64,000 nt of DNA from JAWXCE01 sp033764775 (GCA_033764775.1 JANRIQ010000025.1:119765-183764); one strand, 5' to 3'. Positions 26,151 to 35,588 are shown, counted from the stretch's first letter. The notes: a model not told the origin generated them from the sequence alone. Translations and numbers: made by a program.

Positions 26151-27299
26151 ATGCTGCGCCGCATTCTCGCTCTCGCCGCCTGCTTCATCGCCTGGGCCGC
26201 CCCGGCGTCCGCCCAGTTCGCCACCAAGGCGAAGTACGCGCTGGTCATGGACGTGGAGACCAAAGCGGTTTTGTTCGAGAAGGACGCGGACGCCCTGATG
26301 GCGCCGGCCAGCATGAGCAAGCTCATGACGCTCGCCGTGCTGTTCCGCCATCTCAAGGACGGCAAGCTGCGGCTCGACCAGGAGTTCATCGCGAGCGAAT
26401 ACGCCTGGCGCACGGGCGGCGCGCCGTCGGGGGGCGCGGCCATGTTCGTGCCGCTCAACTCGCCCGTGAAGCTGGAAGAGCTGCTGCCCGGCATCATCGT
26501 GCAGTCCGGCAACGACGCCTGCATCATCGCGGCGGAAGGCGTTGCGGGCACCGAGGACGCTTTCGCCCAGGTGATGAACGACTACGCCCGCAAAATCGGC
26601 CTGACGCGATCCAACTTCGCCAACTCAACGGGTTTGCCCCATCCCCAGCATCGGGTCACGGCGCGGGAGCTGGCTTTGCTTGCGGTGCACATCATCAAGG
26701 AGTTTCCCGAGTACTATTATTTGTTCAAGATGAGGGAGTTCAAATATCGCAAACACAATTTCTTCAACCGCAACCCACTGATTTACCTCACTATCGGCGC
26801 CGACGGCCTTAAAACCGGCCACACCGAGGAAAGCGGCTACGGTCTCGTCGCCTCCGCCGAGAAGGACGGGCGACGCGTCATCGTGGTGTTGAACGGTCTG
26901 CCGAACGCCAACGAGCGCAAAGAGGAAGCGATCAAGATGATCCAATGGGGCTTCAGCAGCTTCAAGCCCCAACCGCTGTTCGAGGCGGGCGAGATCGTCG
27001 GCGACGCGCGAGTCTGGGGCGGCGACAAGCGGTTCGTGCAACTGCGCGGGGGGGAGGGCGCGGTGAAGGCCCTGCTGCCCATCACCGCGAAGGACAAACC
27101 GGAGATGCGCATTGTCTATCAGGGGCCGCTCAAACCCCCCATCAAGGCTGGCGACCAGGTGGCCGAACTGGTGGTGACGGCCGAGGGGGGCGTCCGCAAC
27201 GCCATCCCGCTTTACGCGGCCGAGGACGTGGAAAAGGGCGGCGTCGTCGCTCAAGGGCTGGACTCGCTGCTCATCTTGGCGTTCGGCTGGCTTTTGTGA
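26151..27299 (+). CDS. D-alanyl-D-alanine carboxypeptidase (PBP5/6 type)
   Basis: This 382-residue periplasmic enzyme trims the terminal D-Ala of peptidoglycan stem peptides. A signal peptide (MLRRILALAACFIAWAAPASAQ) is followed by the SXXK motif in ASMSKLMTL, an SGN motif (VQSGNDACI), KTG in DGLKTGHTEESG, and a C-terminal PBP5-like beta domain. It ends in a hydrophobic stretch (LLILAFGWLL) that acts as a membrane anchor. ATG 26151 follows GGAGG at 26141-26145. It is linked to rlpA and tmk. Confidence 0.93.
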   Translation: MLRRILALAACFIAWAAPASAQFATKAKYALVMDVETKAVLFEKDADALMAPASMSKLMTLAVLFRHLKDGKLRLDQEFIASEYAWRTGGAPSGGAAMFVPLNSPVKLEELLPGIIVQSGNDACIIAAEGVAGTEDAFAQVMNDYARKIGLTRSNFANSTGLPHPQHRVTARELALLAVHIIKEFPEYYYLFKMREFKYRKHNFFNRNPLIYLTIGADGLKTGHTEESGYGLVASAEKDGRRVIVVLNGLPNANERKEEAIKMIQWGFSSFKPQPLFEAGEIVGDARVWGGDKRFVQLRGGEGAVKALLPITAKDKPEMRIVYQGPLKPPIKAGDQVAELVVTAEGGVRNAIPLYAAEDVEKGGVVAQGLDSLLILAFGWLL

Positions 27300-27314
27300 C
27301 GCAGGCGTCCACGC

Positions 27315-27962
27315 ATGGCGACGGGCAAGTTCATCACGTTTGAGGGGGGCGAGGGCGCTGGCAAAAGCACCCAGGCCGCGCTGCTGCGCGATCGCCTGAT
27401 GAAGGCCGGTTTGCGCGTCGTGCTCACCCGCGAGCCGGGCGGAACGCCGCGCGCCGAGGGCATTCGCGAGGCGCTGCTGTCCGGTCGCGTCAAGCCCCTC
27501 GGGCCGCTCGCCGAGACCGTGCTGTTCTATGTGGCGCGGGATTCGCATCTCGAACTGACCATCCGGCCGGCGCTCGCTCGCGGCTCCTGGGTAGTGTGCG
27601 ACCGCTTTTTCGATTCAACGCGCGCCTATCAGGGCGCGGCGGGCGGCGTCTCGCTCGCCGTGCTGGATGGGCTTGAGCGCGCCGTCGTCGCTCACACCCG
27701 CCCGGATTTGACCGTCATGCTCGATCTGCCCGCCGAGGAGGGGCTGCGCCGAGCGGGCCTGCGCGCCGCGGCCGAGGCCGGCGCCCGTGACCGTTTCGAG
27801 ACGATGAACCTGCTGTTCCACGCCAATCTGCGTCAGGAGTTCCTCGACATCGCCGCCGCCGAACCGCGCCGCTGCGTTGTCGTCGACGCCGCGCGGCCGG
27901 TCGATGAGGTGGCCGCAGCCGTGTGGACGGCCGTCAAGCAGCGCCTGCCGGGCCTCGCCTGA
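27315..27962 (+). CDS. tmk: Thymidylate kinase
   Basis: This 215-residue enzyme phosphorylates dTMP to dTDP. The P-loop is FEGGEGAGKSTQ, the TREPGGTPRAEGIREALL stretch carries the dTMP-binding DR(E/D)-type region, and VVCDRFFDSTRAYQGAAGG is the conserved mid-region. The LID is RAGLRAAAEAGARDRFE, with no type I P-loop arginine pattern visible. The gene begins 15 nt after the carboxypeptidase and is followed by holB, as in most alphaproteobacteria. Confidence 0.96.
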   Translation: MATGKFITFEGGEGAGKSTQAALLRDRLMKAGLRVVLTREPGGTPRAEGIREALLSGRVKPLGPLAETVLFYVARDSHLELTIRPALARGSWVVCDRFFDSTRAYQGAAGGVSLAVLDGLERAVVAHTRPDLTVMLDLPAEEGLRRAGLRAAAEAGARDRFETMNLLFHANLRQEFLDIAAAEPRRCVVVDAARPVDEVAAAVWTAVKQRLPGLA

Positions 27963-27964
27963 CC

Positions 27965-29050
27965 ATGGCGCGCACCCCAAAAGCCAAGCATGAGGGCGAC
28001 GGGCCGCCGCTCGACCCCGATTTGACGCCGGGCGCAACGCCTGCCCGGTTCACGCCCCGCGTGTTCGGCCACGACGCCGCGCGTGCGGCCTTTCGCGCCG
28101 CGCTCGACGCGGGGCGGCTTCATCACGCGTGGCTCATCGCCGGCGAGGCGGGCGTCGGCAAGGCGACGCTGGCCTATGCGCTCGCTCGCCGCGTTCTGGC
28201 TGGAGGCGACGCCGGCGCGGCGGACGATCCGGACTCGCCTCTGTTCCGCCAGGTCGCCGCGCTGTCCCATCCGCGGCTCATTGCGGTGCGCCGCCCGTGG
28301 CAGCCGCCGACGGGCAAGTTCTCAGCCGCTATTCCAGTGGAGGAGATCCGGCGACTCAAGCATTTCTTCGAGACGACGGCGGACGGCGGCTGGCGCGTCG
28401 CGGTGATCGACCGTGCCGACGACCTGAACCCCAACGCGGCCAACGCGCTCCTCAAGCTGCTGGAGGAGCCGCCGCCGTTGTGCGTGTTTCTTCTCGTCTC
28501 TTCGGTGCCTGGGCGGCTTCCACAAACCATCCGCTCGCGGTGCCGGCGGCTCGACCTGCGCCCGCTCGACGACGCCGATGTGCGGCTGGCGCTGGCGGCG
28601 GCTTTGTCGGCGCCGCCGGACGAACGCGCTTTGACCGCGGCGCTGGCGAACGCCGCCGGCAGCCCGGGCCGCGCCGCCAGGCGTCTGGCCGAGGACGACG
28701 GCGCGCGGGCGCTGTCCGGCCAGCTCATCGGCGCACTGCCGCGTCTCGATCTGAGCGCCGTGTTCGCCGCGCTCGACGCCGGGGGCGATCAGGCGGCGGC
28801 GATCGAGCGGTTGCTCGATGCGCTCGAAGCCGACCTTGAGATGCGCGTGCGCGGCGCCGCGATCGCCGACCAGGCGGAAAGGGCGGGAGCGCGGCCCCTG
28901 TTTTCGCGCGCCAATCTTGCGCTTTGGGCGGGGTTGTGGGAAACAGTGCGCGGCAAGCGCGCCGATGCGGAACGGCTCAATTTGGATCGCGCGACGCTTT
29001 TGGTCGGCGTTCTAACTGAGTTCCAGGCGGCCGCTGACGCCGCACGATGA
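27965..29050 (+). CDS. holB: DNA polymerase III subunit delta'
   Basis: This 361-residue clamp-loader subunit has a Walker-A-like GEAGVGKATLAYALA, the NALLKLLEEPPPLCVFLLVS segment (cited in pieces), and the SRC motif in TIRSRCRRLDLRPL. It opens with a polar extension before TPRVFGHDAARAAF. ATG 27965 comes 2 nt after the tmk stop; the longer frame from 27923 lies within tmk and is not preferred. It is coupled to metG downstream. Confidence 0.93.
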   Translation: MARTPKAKHEGDGPPLDPDLTPGATPARFTPRVFGHDAARAAFRAALDAGRLHHAWLIAGEAGVGKATLAYALARRVLAGGDAGAADDPDSPLFRQVAALSHPRLIAVRRPWQPPTGKFSAAIPVEEIRRLKHFFETTADGGWRVAVIDRADDLNPNAANALLKLLEEPPPLCVFLLVSSVPGRLPQTIRSRCRRLDLRPLDDADVRLALAAALSAPPDERALTAALANAAGSPGRAARRLAEDDGARALSGQLIGALPRLDLSAVFAALDAGGDQAAAIERLLDALEADLEMRVRGAAIADQAERAGARPLFSRANLALWAGLWETVRGKRADAERLNLDRATLLVGVLTEFQAAADAAR

Positions 29051-29075
29051 GCCATCTCAACGGTTGCGAGGGGCG

Positions 29076-30644
29076 ATGCCCGACAAGCCTTCATCCAGGC
29101 CGAAGTTTTACATCACAACCGCCATCTCCTACCCTAATGGGGAGCCGCATATCGGCCACGCCTATGAAGCGGTGGCGACGGACGCGATCGCGCGCTATAA
29201 GCGGCTGGACGGCTTCGACGTGCTGTTCCTGACCGGCGTTGACGAGCACGGCATCAAGATGAAGCAGACGGCGGAGAAGGCGGGGCTCACGCCGCGCGAA
29301 CTCGCCGACCGCAACACCCCGCGCTTCGAGGCGATGCTCGCCGCGCTCAACGTCTCGAACGACGACTTCATCCGCACCACCGAGCCGCGCCACTACGCCG
29401 CCGTCGCCGAGATGTGGAAGCGCATGGAGAAGGAGGGCGACATCTACACCGGCGGCTACAAGGGCTGGTATTCGGTGCGCGACGAAGCTTTTTACGCGGA
29501 AGACGAAACGATTCTGAACGCGGACGGGGTTCGCGTCGGCCCGCAGGGCACGCCCGTGACATGGACGGAGGAGGAGACCTATTTCTTCCGCCTCTCGAAG
29601 TACGAGAAAAAGCTGCTGAAGCTCTACGAGGAGAACCCGGACTTCATCTCGCCCACGGAGCGCCGCAACGAGATCGTGAGCTTCGTAAAAGGCGGCCTGC
29701 AGGATTTGTCCATCTCGCGCACGACGTTCGATTGGGGCATCCCCGCGCCGGACGCGCCCGGCCACATCATCTATGTGTGGGTGGACGCGCTGACGAATTA
29801 CCTCACCGGCGCCGGCTTCCCGAGCGTTCGCTCCAAAGCGTACAAAACCTATTGGCCGGCGGACGCGCATATCGTCGGCAAGGACATTACCCGCTTTCAC
29901 GCGGTCTATTGGCCCGCGTTCCTGATGTCCGCCAAGCTGCCGCTGCCGAAACAGGTGTTCGGCCACGGGTTCCTGCTCGCGCGCGGCGAGAAGATGTCGA
30001 AGTCGCTCGGCAACGTCACCGACCCGTTCAGCCTGTGCGAGGCGTACGGCGCCGACCGCGTGCGCTATTTCTTCCTGCGCGAGGTGCCGTTCGGGCAAGA
30101 CGGCAACTTCACCCATGAGGCGCTCGTCAACCGCACGAACGCCGACCTGGCGAACGACCTCGGCAACCTCGCCCAGCGCTCGTTCTCGATGATCGCGAAG
30201 AACTGCGACGGACGCCTGCCGCAGCCGGGCGCGTTCACCGAGGCGGACGAGGCGATGCTGGCGATGGCCGACGGCGCCGCCGCGCTCGCCCGCGAGGCGA
30301 TGGAGCGGCTCGCCATTCACAAGGCGATCGAGGCGGTATGGGCGGTCGTGGGCGAGGCGAACCGCTATTTCGCCGCGCAGGAGCCGTGGAGCCTGAAAAA
30401 GTCCGACCCCGAGCGCATGGGCACGATTCTTTATGTCACGGCCGAGGTGGTGCGGCAGGCGGCGATCCTTGCGCAGCCCTACACGCCCGAGGGGGCGGGC
30501 AAACTGCTCGATCAGTTGGGCGTGAGCGAGCGCGACTTCGCGCATCTGGGCGCCGAGCACCGCCTCAAGGCGGGCGCGCCTCTCGCCAAACCGGAGCCTG
30601 CCTTCCCGCGTTATGTGGAGGCCGCCGAGGAAACCGCCGCGTGA
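29076..30644 (+). CDS. metG: Methionyl-tRNA synthetase
   Basis: This 522-residue class I synthetase charges tRNA-Met. The HIGH motif is PHIGHAYEA and KMSKS is GEKMSKSLGN. The length corresponds to the short form without a C-terminal tRNA-binding dimer domain, and the zinc knuckle cysteines of the long form are absent. ATG 29076 follows GAGGGG; a TTG at 29064 would add four residues. The stop overlaps the GTG start of the tatD-family gene. Confidence 0.96.
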   Translation: MPDKPSSRPKFYITTAISYPNGEPHIGHAYEAVATDAIARYKRLDGFDVLFLTGVDEHGIKMKQTAEKAGLTPRELADRNTPRFEAMLAALNVSNDDFIRTTEPRHYAAVAEMWKRMEKEGDIYTGGYKGWYSVRDEAFYAEDETILNADGVRVGPQGTPVTWTEEETYFFRLSKYEKKLLKLYEENPDFISPTERRNEIVSFVKGGLQDLSISRTTFDWGIPAPDAPGHIIYVWVDALTNYLTGAGFPSVRSKAYKTYWPADAHIVGKDITRFHAVYWPAFLMSAKLPLPKQVFGHGFLLARGEKMSKSLGNVTDPFSLCEAYGADRVRYFFLREVPFGQDGNFTHEALVNRTNADLANDLGNLAQRSFSMIAKNCDGRLPQPGAFTEADEAMLAMADGAAALAREAMERLAIHKAIEAVWAVVGEANRYFAAQEPWSLKKSDPERMGTILYVTAEVVRQAAILAQPYTPEGAGKLLDQLGVSERDFAHLGAEHRLKAGAPLAKPEPAFPRYVEAAEETAA

Positions 30645-31447
30645 GCCTGGTTGACAGCCACTGCCATCTCGACTTCCCCGATTTCGCGCCCGAGGTGGAC
30701 GCGGTCGTCGCGCGGGCGCATGCCGCGGGCGTCGGCCACATGCTCACGATCTGCACGCATGTTCGCAAATTCGCGCAGGTGCTGGCGGTGGCGGAGCGCT
30801 ACCCGCGCGTGACATGCTCCGTCGGCACGCATCCGCACAACGCGAGCCTGCCCGCCGAGCGCGCGGTGACGCTCGATGAAATCATCGAGTTGGCGCGGCA
30901 TCCCAAGGTCGTCGCCATCGGCGAGGCGGGGCTCGACTATTTCTATGACAAGTCCGAGCGCTCGCATCAGGCCGAAGGCTTTCGCAAGCACATCGCCGCC
31001 GCGCGCGACACCGGCCTGCCGCTCGTCATCCATGCGCGCGAGGCGGACGCCGACACCGCCGCGATCCTTCGCGAGGAGGCGGCGCGCGGCGCGTTCAAGG
31101 CCGTGCTGCACTGCTACACGGGCGGGCTGGAGCTGGCGCTGACAGGCGTCGAGTTAGGGCTTTACGTGTCGTTCTCCGGCATCCTGACCTTTCCGAAGTC
31201 AGACGCGCTGCGCGAAGTGGCCGCCGCCCTGCCGCTCGACCGGCTGCTGGTCGAAACGGACGCGCCGTTCCTCGCGCCCCAGCCTCATCGCGGCAAGCGC
31301 AACGAGCCGGCCTATGTGGCCCACACCGCCGCGACGCTCGCGCAGGTTAAGGGCGTGAGCGAAGCCGAGATCGCGCGCGTCACCACCGCCAATTTTTTCC
31401 GGCTGTTTGACAAGGCCGGCAGGCCTGCGCAGATATCGGCGGCATGA
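30641..31447 (+). CDS. TatD-family metal-dependent hydrolase
   Basis: This 268-residue TIM-barrel phosphoesterase/DNase has the metal-binding DSHCHLDF at its N-terminus, GEAGLDYFYD, PLVIHAREADADT, LHCYTGG and the final LVETDAPFLAP, all TatD hallmarks. It starts at GTG 30641, overlapping the metG stop as GTGA; this start gives MSLVDSHCH, the family N-terminus. It ends overlapping the next gene by 4 nt (ATGA). Linkage to metG and holB is conserved in this class of bacteria. Confidence 0.93.
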   Translation: MSLVDSHCHLDFPDFAPEVDAVVARAHAAGVGHMLTICTHVRKFAQVLAVAERYPRVTCSVGTHPHNASLPAERAVTLDEIIELARHPKVVAIGEAGLDYFYDKSERSHQAEGFRKHIAAARDTGLPLVIHAREADADTAAILREEAARGAFKAVLHCYTGGLELALTGVELGLYVSFSGILTFPKSDALREVAAALPLDRLLVETDAPFLAPQPHRGKRNEPAYVAHTAATLAQVKGVSEAEIARVTTANFFRLFDKAGRPAQISAA

Positions 31448-32244
31448 GTTTGAAGTTCACGATCCTGGGCTGCGGCACCTCAACGGGCGTGCCGCGCGTC
31501 GACGGCGACTGGGGCGCGTGCGACCCGGCGAACCCGAAAAACCGCCGCCGCCGCTGCGCTCTCCTCATCGAGAAAACTGGCCCGCGCGGCGTCACCACCG
31601 TGCTCATCGACACCGGGCCGGACATTCACGCCCAGCTGCAGGACGCCCGGGTGCAGCGCATCGACGGCGTCCTCTACACCCACGACCACGCCGACCACAC
31701 CCACGGCATCGACGATCTGCGCATCCTCGCCTACCGCATGAAAAAACGCATCGACGTGTATTATGACGCAGTGACTGGCGCCGTGCTGAACAAGCGCTTC
31801 GACTACTGCTTCGCCACCCAGCCGGGCAGCACGTATCCGCCCATTCTGAAAGGGCATTTGATCGCGCCTGGCGCGGCTGTGGTGATCGACGGGCCAGGCG
31901 GCCCGGTGGAGGCGCTGCCCTTCATTCAGCGGCACGGCGAGATCGACAGCCTCGGGTTCCGCATCGGCGGCTTCGCCTACTCCAGCGACGTGGTCGATTT
32001 CCCCGATGCCAGCCTGCCAGCGCTCGCCGGCCTCGACGTCTGGGTGCTCGACGCGCTGCGCATCCAGCCGCATCCGTCGCATCTGAACGTCGAACAGGCG
32101 CTTGAATGGGTTGCGCGCATGGCTCCGAGGCGCACCATCTTCACCCACATGCATATCGACCTCGATTATGAGGCGCTGCGGGCGTCGCTGCCCCCTGGCG
32201 TCGAACCCGCCTATGACGGCATGATCATTGAGCTAGACGGATAA
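31444..32244 (+). CDS. MBL-fold metallohydrolase (PhnP-like)
   Basis: This 266-residue metallo-beta-lactamase-fold phosphodiesterase-like protein has the zinc motif THDHADHTHGIDDLR (HXHXDH). It opens with LGCGTSTGVPRVDGDWGACD, the signature of the PhnP/lipoate-associated group, and has a C-terminal FTHMHIDLDY. The natural substrate is unknown; the conserved neighbourhood with tatD suggests a housekeeping clean-up function. It overlaps tatD by 4 nt and the convergent SDR gene by about 20 nt. Confidence 0.9.
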   Translation: MSLKFTILGCGTSTGVPRVDGDWGACDPANPKNRRRRCALLIEKTGPRGVTTVLIDTGPDIHAQLQDARVQRIDGVLYTHDHADHTHGIDDLRILAYRMKKRIDVYYDAVTGAVLNKRFDYCFATQPGSTYPPILKGHLIAPGAAVVIDGPGGPVEALPFIQRHGEIDSLGFRIGGFAYSSDVVDFPDASLPALAGLDVWVLDALRIQPHPSHLNVEQALEWVARMAPRRTIFTHMHIDLDYEALRASLPPGVEPAYDGMIIELDG

Positions 32245-32950
32245 GCTCGCCGTTGCGCGTCTCGGCGGGGCTGACGAGATCGAGCAGGGCGGGCGCAGCA
32301 TGGCCGGGGACTGGCAGGCGCGACTGATCCTCCCCGGGGAAGGCGCGGGCGCGCAAGCCCGTCGCGGCGGGGCCTGGGTCGATGAGGTTCACGCGGATGG
32401 GCGTGTTCGCGCATTCGGCGGCGTAGGCGCGGACAAGCGCCTCCAGCGCGGCCTTCGACGCGGCGTAAGGCCCCCAGTACGCCAGCGGTTCGCGCGCCGC
32501 CGCGCAGGTGAGGAATACGGCGCGGCCGGCGTCCGAAAGCTTTAGCAGCGGGTCGAGGGTGCGGATGAGCCGCCAGTTGGCGTGCGCGTTCACTTCGAAC
32601 ACGCCGAGCCAGTCTTTCGTCTGCGTGTGCGTCAGGGGCGCCAGCGTGCCCAGAATGCCCGCCGCGGCGATAAGCGCGTCGATGCGGCCGAACCGCTCGT
32701 AAAGCGCCGGGCCGAGCGCGTCGAGCTTGGCGGCGTCGGCCAGGTCGAGTTGGATGAGCGAGATCCGTCCGCCCGCCGCCGCGACAGCGTCGTCCAGTTC
32801 GGTGAGGCCGCCGCGGGTGCTGGCGAGAGCCACGACATGAGCGCCTTCGGCGGCCAGCGCCAGCGCCGCCGCCCGGCCATAGCCCCGGGAAGCGCCCGTC
32901 ACCAGCGCCACGCGGCCTGCGAACCGCGTCTTGGAATCGCCGCCCGTCAC
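32225..32950 (-). CDS. SDR-family oxidoreductase
   Basis: This 241-residue short-chain dehydrogenase has a Rossmann motif VTGASRGYGRAAALA, an AAAGILGT (NNAG-equivalent) stretch and the catalytic YXXXK in YAASKAALEALV, with a preceding CAA where a catalytic Ser would often be. The start is GTG 32950, coupled to the upstream gene by a GTGA overlap. It is a classical SDR of unknown substrate. The 3' end overlaps the convergent MBL gene by 20 nt. Confidence 0.9.
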   Translation of the reverse strand: MTGGDSKTRFAGRVALVTGASRGYGRAAALALAAEGAHVVALASTRGGLTELDDAVAAAGGRISLIQLDLADAAKLDALGPALYERFGRIDALIAAAGILGTLAPLTHTQTKDWLGVFEVNAHANWRLIRTLDPLLKLSDAGRAVFLTCAAAREPLAYWGPYAASKAALEALVRAYAAECANTPIRVNLIDPGPAATGLRARAFPGEDQSRLPVPGHAAPALLDLVSPAETRNGELIRLAQ

Positions 32951-34026
32951 CGGGTTTTTCTCTCGCCGAGAAGCTTGTCGGCCTCTTCCTCGGCGCGGCG
33001 CTTCAACTCTTCGGCCTCCCGCCGCAGACGCGCCGTCTCCTCCTTCAGCCGGTTGATGAGCGGTGCCGCATCCTTGCGGGCTTGCTCGGACATTTGGACA
33101 GCCTGTTCCAGGCCGTCGGCCGAAAGCTCCTTGGTGCGCTTGAGAAGCGTCGTAAAGAACCCCTCGGGCGGGAGCAGCGCGGCGCGGTCGAGCGCGGCGA
33201 TGGTGCGGATCATGTCGATGTGGTTGGCGCGCTCCACGCCGGCGGGCACCCGCTCGGGCGATCCGGTGAACAGCGTCACGGGCGTGCAGGACGTGATGAC
33301 GCTTTCGCCCTTTTTGAGGAATTTGGGGCTCGTGATCTCGGTTTCCTGCGCGTAATAGACTTTCTGACCGTTGATTTCCTGACGCAGCACCGCCCGATCG
33401 ATGACGGGAATGAACTGGCCCGCCTTGTCGTCGATGAGCTTGAAGCGCGGGTTTTCCGGATCAGGGAACTGCACGAAGAGCGTCACCATGTCCTCCGCGC
33501 CGTCCAGCGTTTCCGCCAGGGCGGCGTCCGCATCGGCGGCGTAGGTCACCGATTTGGCGCGGCCGAGGCCCTCCGGGTCAATCCGCTGCAAGAACTCGAA
33601 CGTCGCTGCCGATCCGCTGCCCTGGCGCGGCAGCACGAAGCGCAGGTGCTCGGCGAGCGCGGCCACTTCGCCATAGCTTTTGATGGTTTTGTTGCGGGTG
33701 ACCATGAACAGGCACTCCCGCCCGAAATCCTGGCGGATGACGGCGAGCGGCGCGCCGGGAAGCTTCGCCGTCTCGCGCGCGAAAATGTCGAATTGGGCGA
33801 AGCCGATTTGCTTCGGGTTGGCGAGCGTGCGTTTGATGTTGTCGATGGATCCGGCCGAGGTGGCGCAGGCGTAATCGAATTTCGCCGCTTTGAGATCGCG
33901 CTCAAGGCCGGGGCAAAAATCCCTGTGATACGCACCCGTTTCGCCCGCGGTGTTGATGGCTTCCGCCCGAGCGTGGATGGGCGCGGCGAGGATGACTGCG
34001 AGGGCGACTGCGGGCCAAATGTTCAT
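32947..34026 (-). CDS. TAXI-like periplasmic binding protein with C-terminal coiled coil
   Basis: This 359-residue exported protein has a signal peptide (MNIWPAVALAVILAAPIHARA). The body looks like a TAXI/TRAP-type solute-binding domain (TAGETGAYHRDFCPGLE, KQIGFAQFDIFARE, VLPRQGSGSAATFEFLQR). From about residue 310 it becomes a highly charged helix (INRLKEETARLRREAEELKR and on) predicted to be a coiled coil. No TRAP membrane components lie nearby. ATG 34026 is preferred over the upstream 34083 because the signal peptide starts there. The family assignment is by pattern and moderately sure. Confidence 0.75.
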   Translation of the reverse strand: MNIWPAVALAVILAAPIHARAEAINTAGETGAYHRDFCPGLERDLKAAKFDYACATSAGSIDNIKRTLANPKQIGFAQFDIFARETAKLPGAPLAVIRQDFGRECLFMVTRNKTIKSYGEVAALAEHLRFVLPRQGSGSAATFEFLQRIDPEGLGRAKSVTYAADADAALAETLDGAEDMVTLFVQFPDPENPRFKLIDDKAGQFIPVIDRAVLRQEINGQKVYYAQETEITSPKFLKKGESVITSCTPVTLFTGSPERVPAGVERANHIDMIRTIAALDRAALLPPEGFFTTLLKRTKELSADGLEQAVQMSEQARKDAAPLINRLKEETARLRREAEELKRRAEEEADKLLGERKTR

Positions 34027-34143
34027 CGCGCAACTCCACAAAACAGAGGCGGGCCAGCGCGCTGCCGACCGCTTCAACCGCAAAACAAAGGGGACGATAC
34101 TCCATGCCTGCGGGTTTCGTCCAAAATACGGCGCTTCGCCTCA

Positions 34144-35121
34144 TCAGGGGCCGAAAAGCCTGCGGGAGGGCGCATGCCAGCGCCACAAGGACGCGTTGGT
34201 CAGATGCACGCCGCCGATCCAGCGGTCGATGCGCCGGTGTTTGGTCGCGTCCGTCGCGCCGCGCAGGGCGTTGTGGCCAAGGCTGGTCAGTCGCAGCTGC
34301 GCGTTGAAATACGGCTCCATCTCCGCCTCGCTCATCAGCGGGGAGAAGCTGTAGCCGTCAAATCCCGTGATGAGCGGGGAATAGCCCATGCCGAGTTGGT
34401 CGAGGATGTGCCAAAAGCTCCAGTCGCCCATGAATCGGGCGCCCTCGCGTCCGCTGTACTCGCTGTAGATGCGCTGGGGGGAGGCGACGCCGTCCCGCAC
34501 CAGTTCGAGAATGGCCTCCTCCGTTGCGGTCAGGCCGGTCTGCGGGGCGGGAAGCTCGTCGAGCTGCCGCAGAACCGCGGCGCGCAGAAAGGGCAGGGCG
34601 CCCGTGTCGAAGCGCAGCAGCGCGGCGAAGGAGGCGGGCGTCGGCGCGCGGAAGCTCCGCCACGCGAGGCGGGCCGTGCGCAGATGCCGGGCCGTCACCG
34701 GCTCGATGAGGCGCAAATGACGCCGCAGGGCGGCCGCCGTCTCCTCGCCCAGAGCCCGGCCGGACTGGATGAGCGCGAGGCCGTCGCGCGGCGGCTCCTC
34801 TGCAAAAAAATCGAGAATCTGAATCAACTGGAGTTGGTCGTACAGGTCGTGCTCCAGCCAGATCACCACGCTGTCATAACGCTCATGCCCGCGGATGGCC
34901 GTGTCGCGGGCGGCGAAGGCGTCGGAGAGCGTCTGCGGATCGCTCCAGCCGCGTTCGGCCAGAAACGCCGCCCGCACAGCCGATAGCGCCTCAAGGGTGT
35001 CGGTGTGCGGCGCCGGGCCTTCGTGCAGAATATCGCGCCAGCACAGGATGTCGCCCGCGACGCCCGCCTCGCGCATCCGCGCCTCCGCCGACTCCCCGTT
35101 GGTGATGATGAGGCGCGCCAT
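34144..35121 (-). CDS. DUF1835 domain-containing protein
   Basis: This 325-residue cytosolic protein has an N-terminal DUF1835-like region: MARLIITNGESAEARMREAG, CWRDILHEGPAP and a VIWLEHDLYDQLQLIQILDFF stretch (cited in part). The C-terminal half continues with a winged-helix-like EEAILELVRDG segment. The true start is ATG 35121, which overlaps the queF stop (TGATG), so it is translated with queF although no role in queuosine synthesis is known. Function is unknown. Confidence 0.8.
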   Translation of the reverse strand: MARLIITNGESAEARMREAGVAGDILCWRDILHEGPAPHTDTLEALSAVRAAFLAERGWSDPQTLSDAFAARDTAIRGHERYDSVVIWLEHDLYDQLQLIQILDFFAEEPPRDGLALIQSGRALGEETAAALRRHLRLIEPVTARHLRTARLAWRSFRAPTPASFAALLRFDTGALPFLRAAVLRQLDELPAPQTGLTATEEAILELVRDGVASPQRIYSEYSGREGARFMGDWSFWHILDQLGMGYSPLITGFDGYSFSPLMSEAEMEPYFNAQLRLTSLGHNALRGATDATKHRRIDRWIGGVHLTNASLWRWHAPSRRLFGP

Positions 35122-35588
35122 CAGCCGCGCCCGCGATAGGGCGCGACGCCCTGATCCGGCGCCCAGACGCCCGTCGGCAACTCGCCGTGCTGGAAAAACA
35201 CGTCGATGGGCATCCCGCCGCGCGGATACCAATAGCCGCCGATGCGCAGCCAGACCGGCTCGATGGCGGCGATGATGCGTTTCGCGACCCCGACCGTGCA
35301 ATCCTCATGAAACGCGCCGTGGTTGCGAAAGCTCGACAGGAACAGCTTCAGCGACTTCGACTCCACCAGCCACGCGCCAGGGACATAGTCAATGACGAGG
35401 TGCGCGAAATCCGGCTGGCCGGTGAGCGGGCAGAGCGAGGTGAACTCCGGCGCGGTGAAGCGCACAAGATAGGGCGCATCCGGGTGAGGGTTTGGCACGC
35501 GCTCAAGCACGGCCTCATCGGGCGAGGCGGGAAGGGCGGTCGCGCGGCCGAGCTGGGTGAGCTGGCTGACATCGGTGTTGGAGGACAT
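35121..35588 (-). CDS. queF: NADPH-dependent 7-cyano-7-deazaguanine reductase QueF
   Basis: This 155-residue type-I QueF reduces preQ0 to preQ1 in queuosine synthesis. It contains the FTSLCPLTGQPDFAH region with the thioimide-forming Cys, the QueF signature segment ESKSLKLFLSSFRNH, and HEDCTVGV with the catalytic acid. The length matches the unimodular form. It is part of the leftward queE-queD-queF set, 60 bp after queD. Confidence 0.96.
   Translation of the reverse strand: MSSNTDVSQLTQLGRATALPASPDEAVLERVPNPHPDAPYLVRFTAPEFTSLCPLTGQPDFAHLVIDYVPGAWLVESKSLKLFLSSFRNHGAFHEDCTVGVAKRIIAAIEPVWLRIGGYWYPRGGMPIDVFFQHGELPTGVWAPDQGVAPYRGRG

Noticed and set aside
29091..30560. 489-codon minus-strand open frame
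   Set aside because: Antisense to metG, which has HIGH and KMSKS motifs; no recognisable domain on this strand.
33082..34986. 634-codon plus-strand open frame
   Set aside because: Spans two real leftward genes and their intergenic gap; Arg/Gly-rich shadow.
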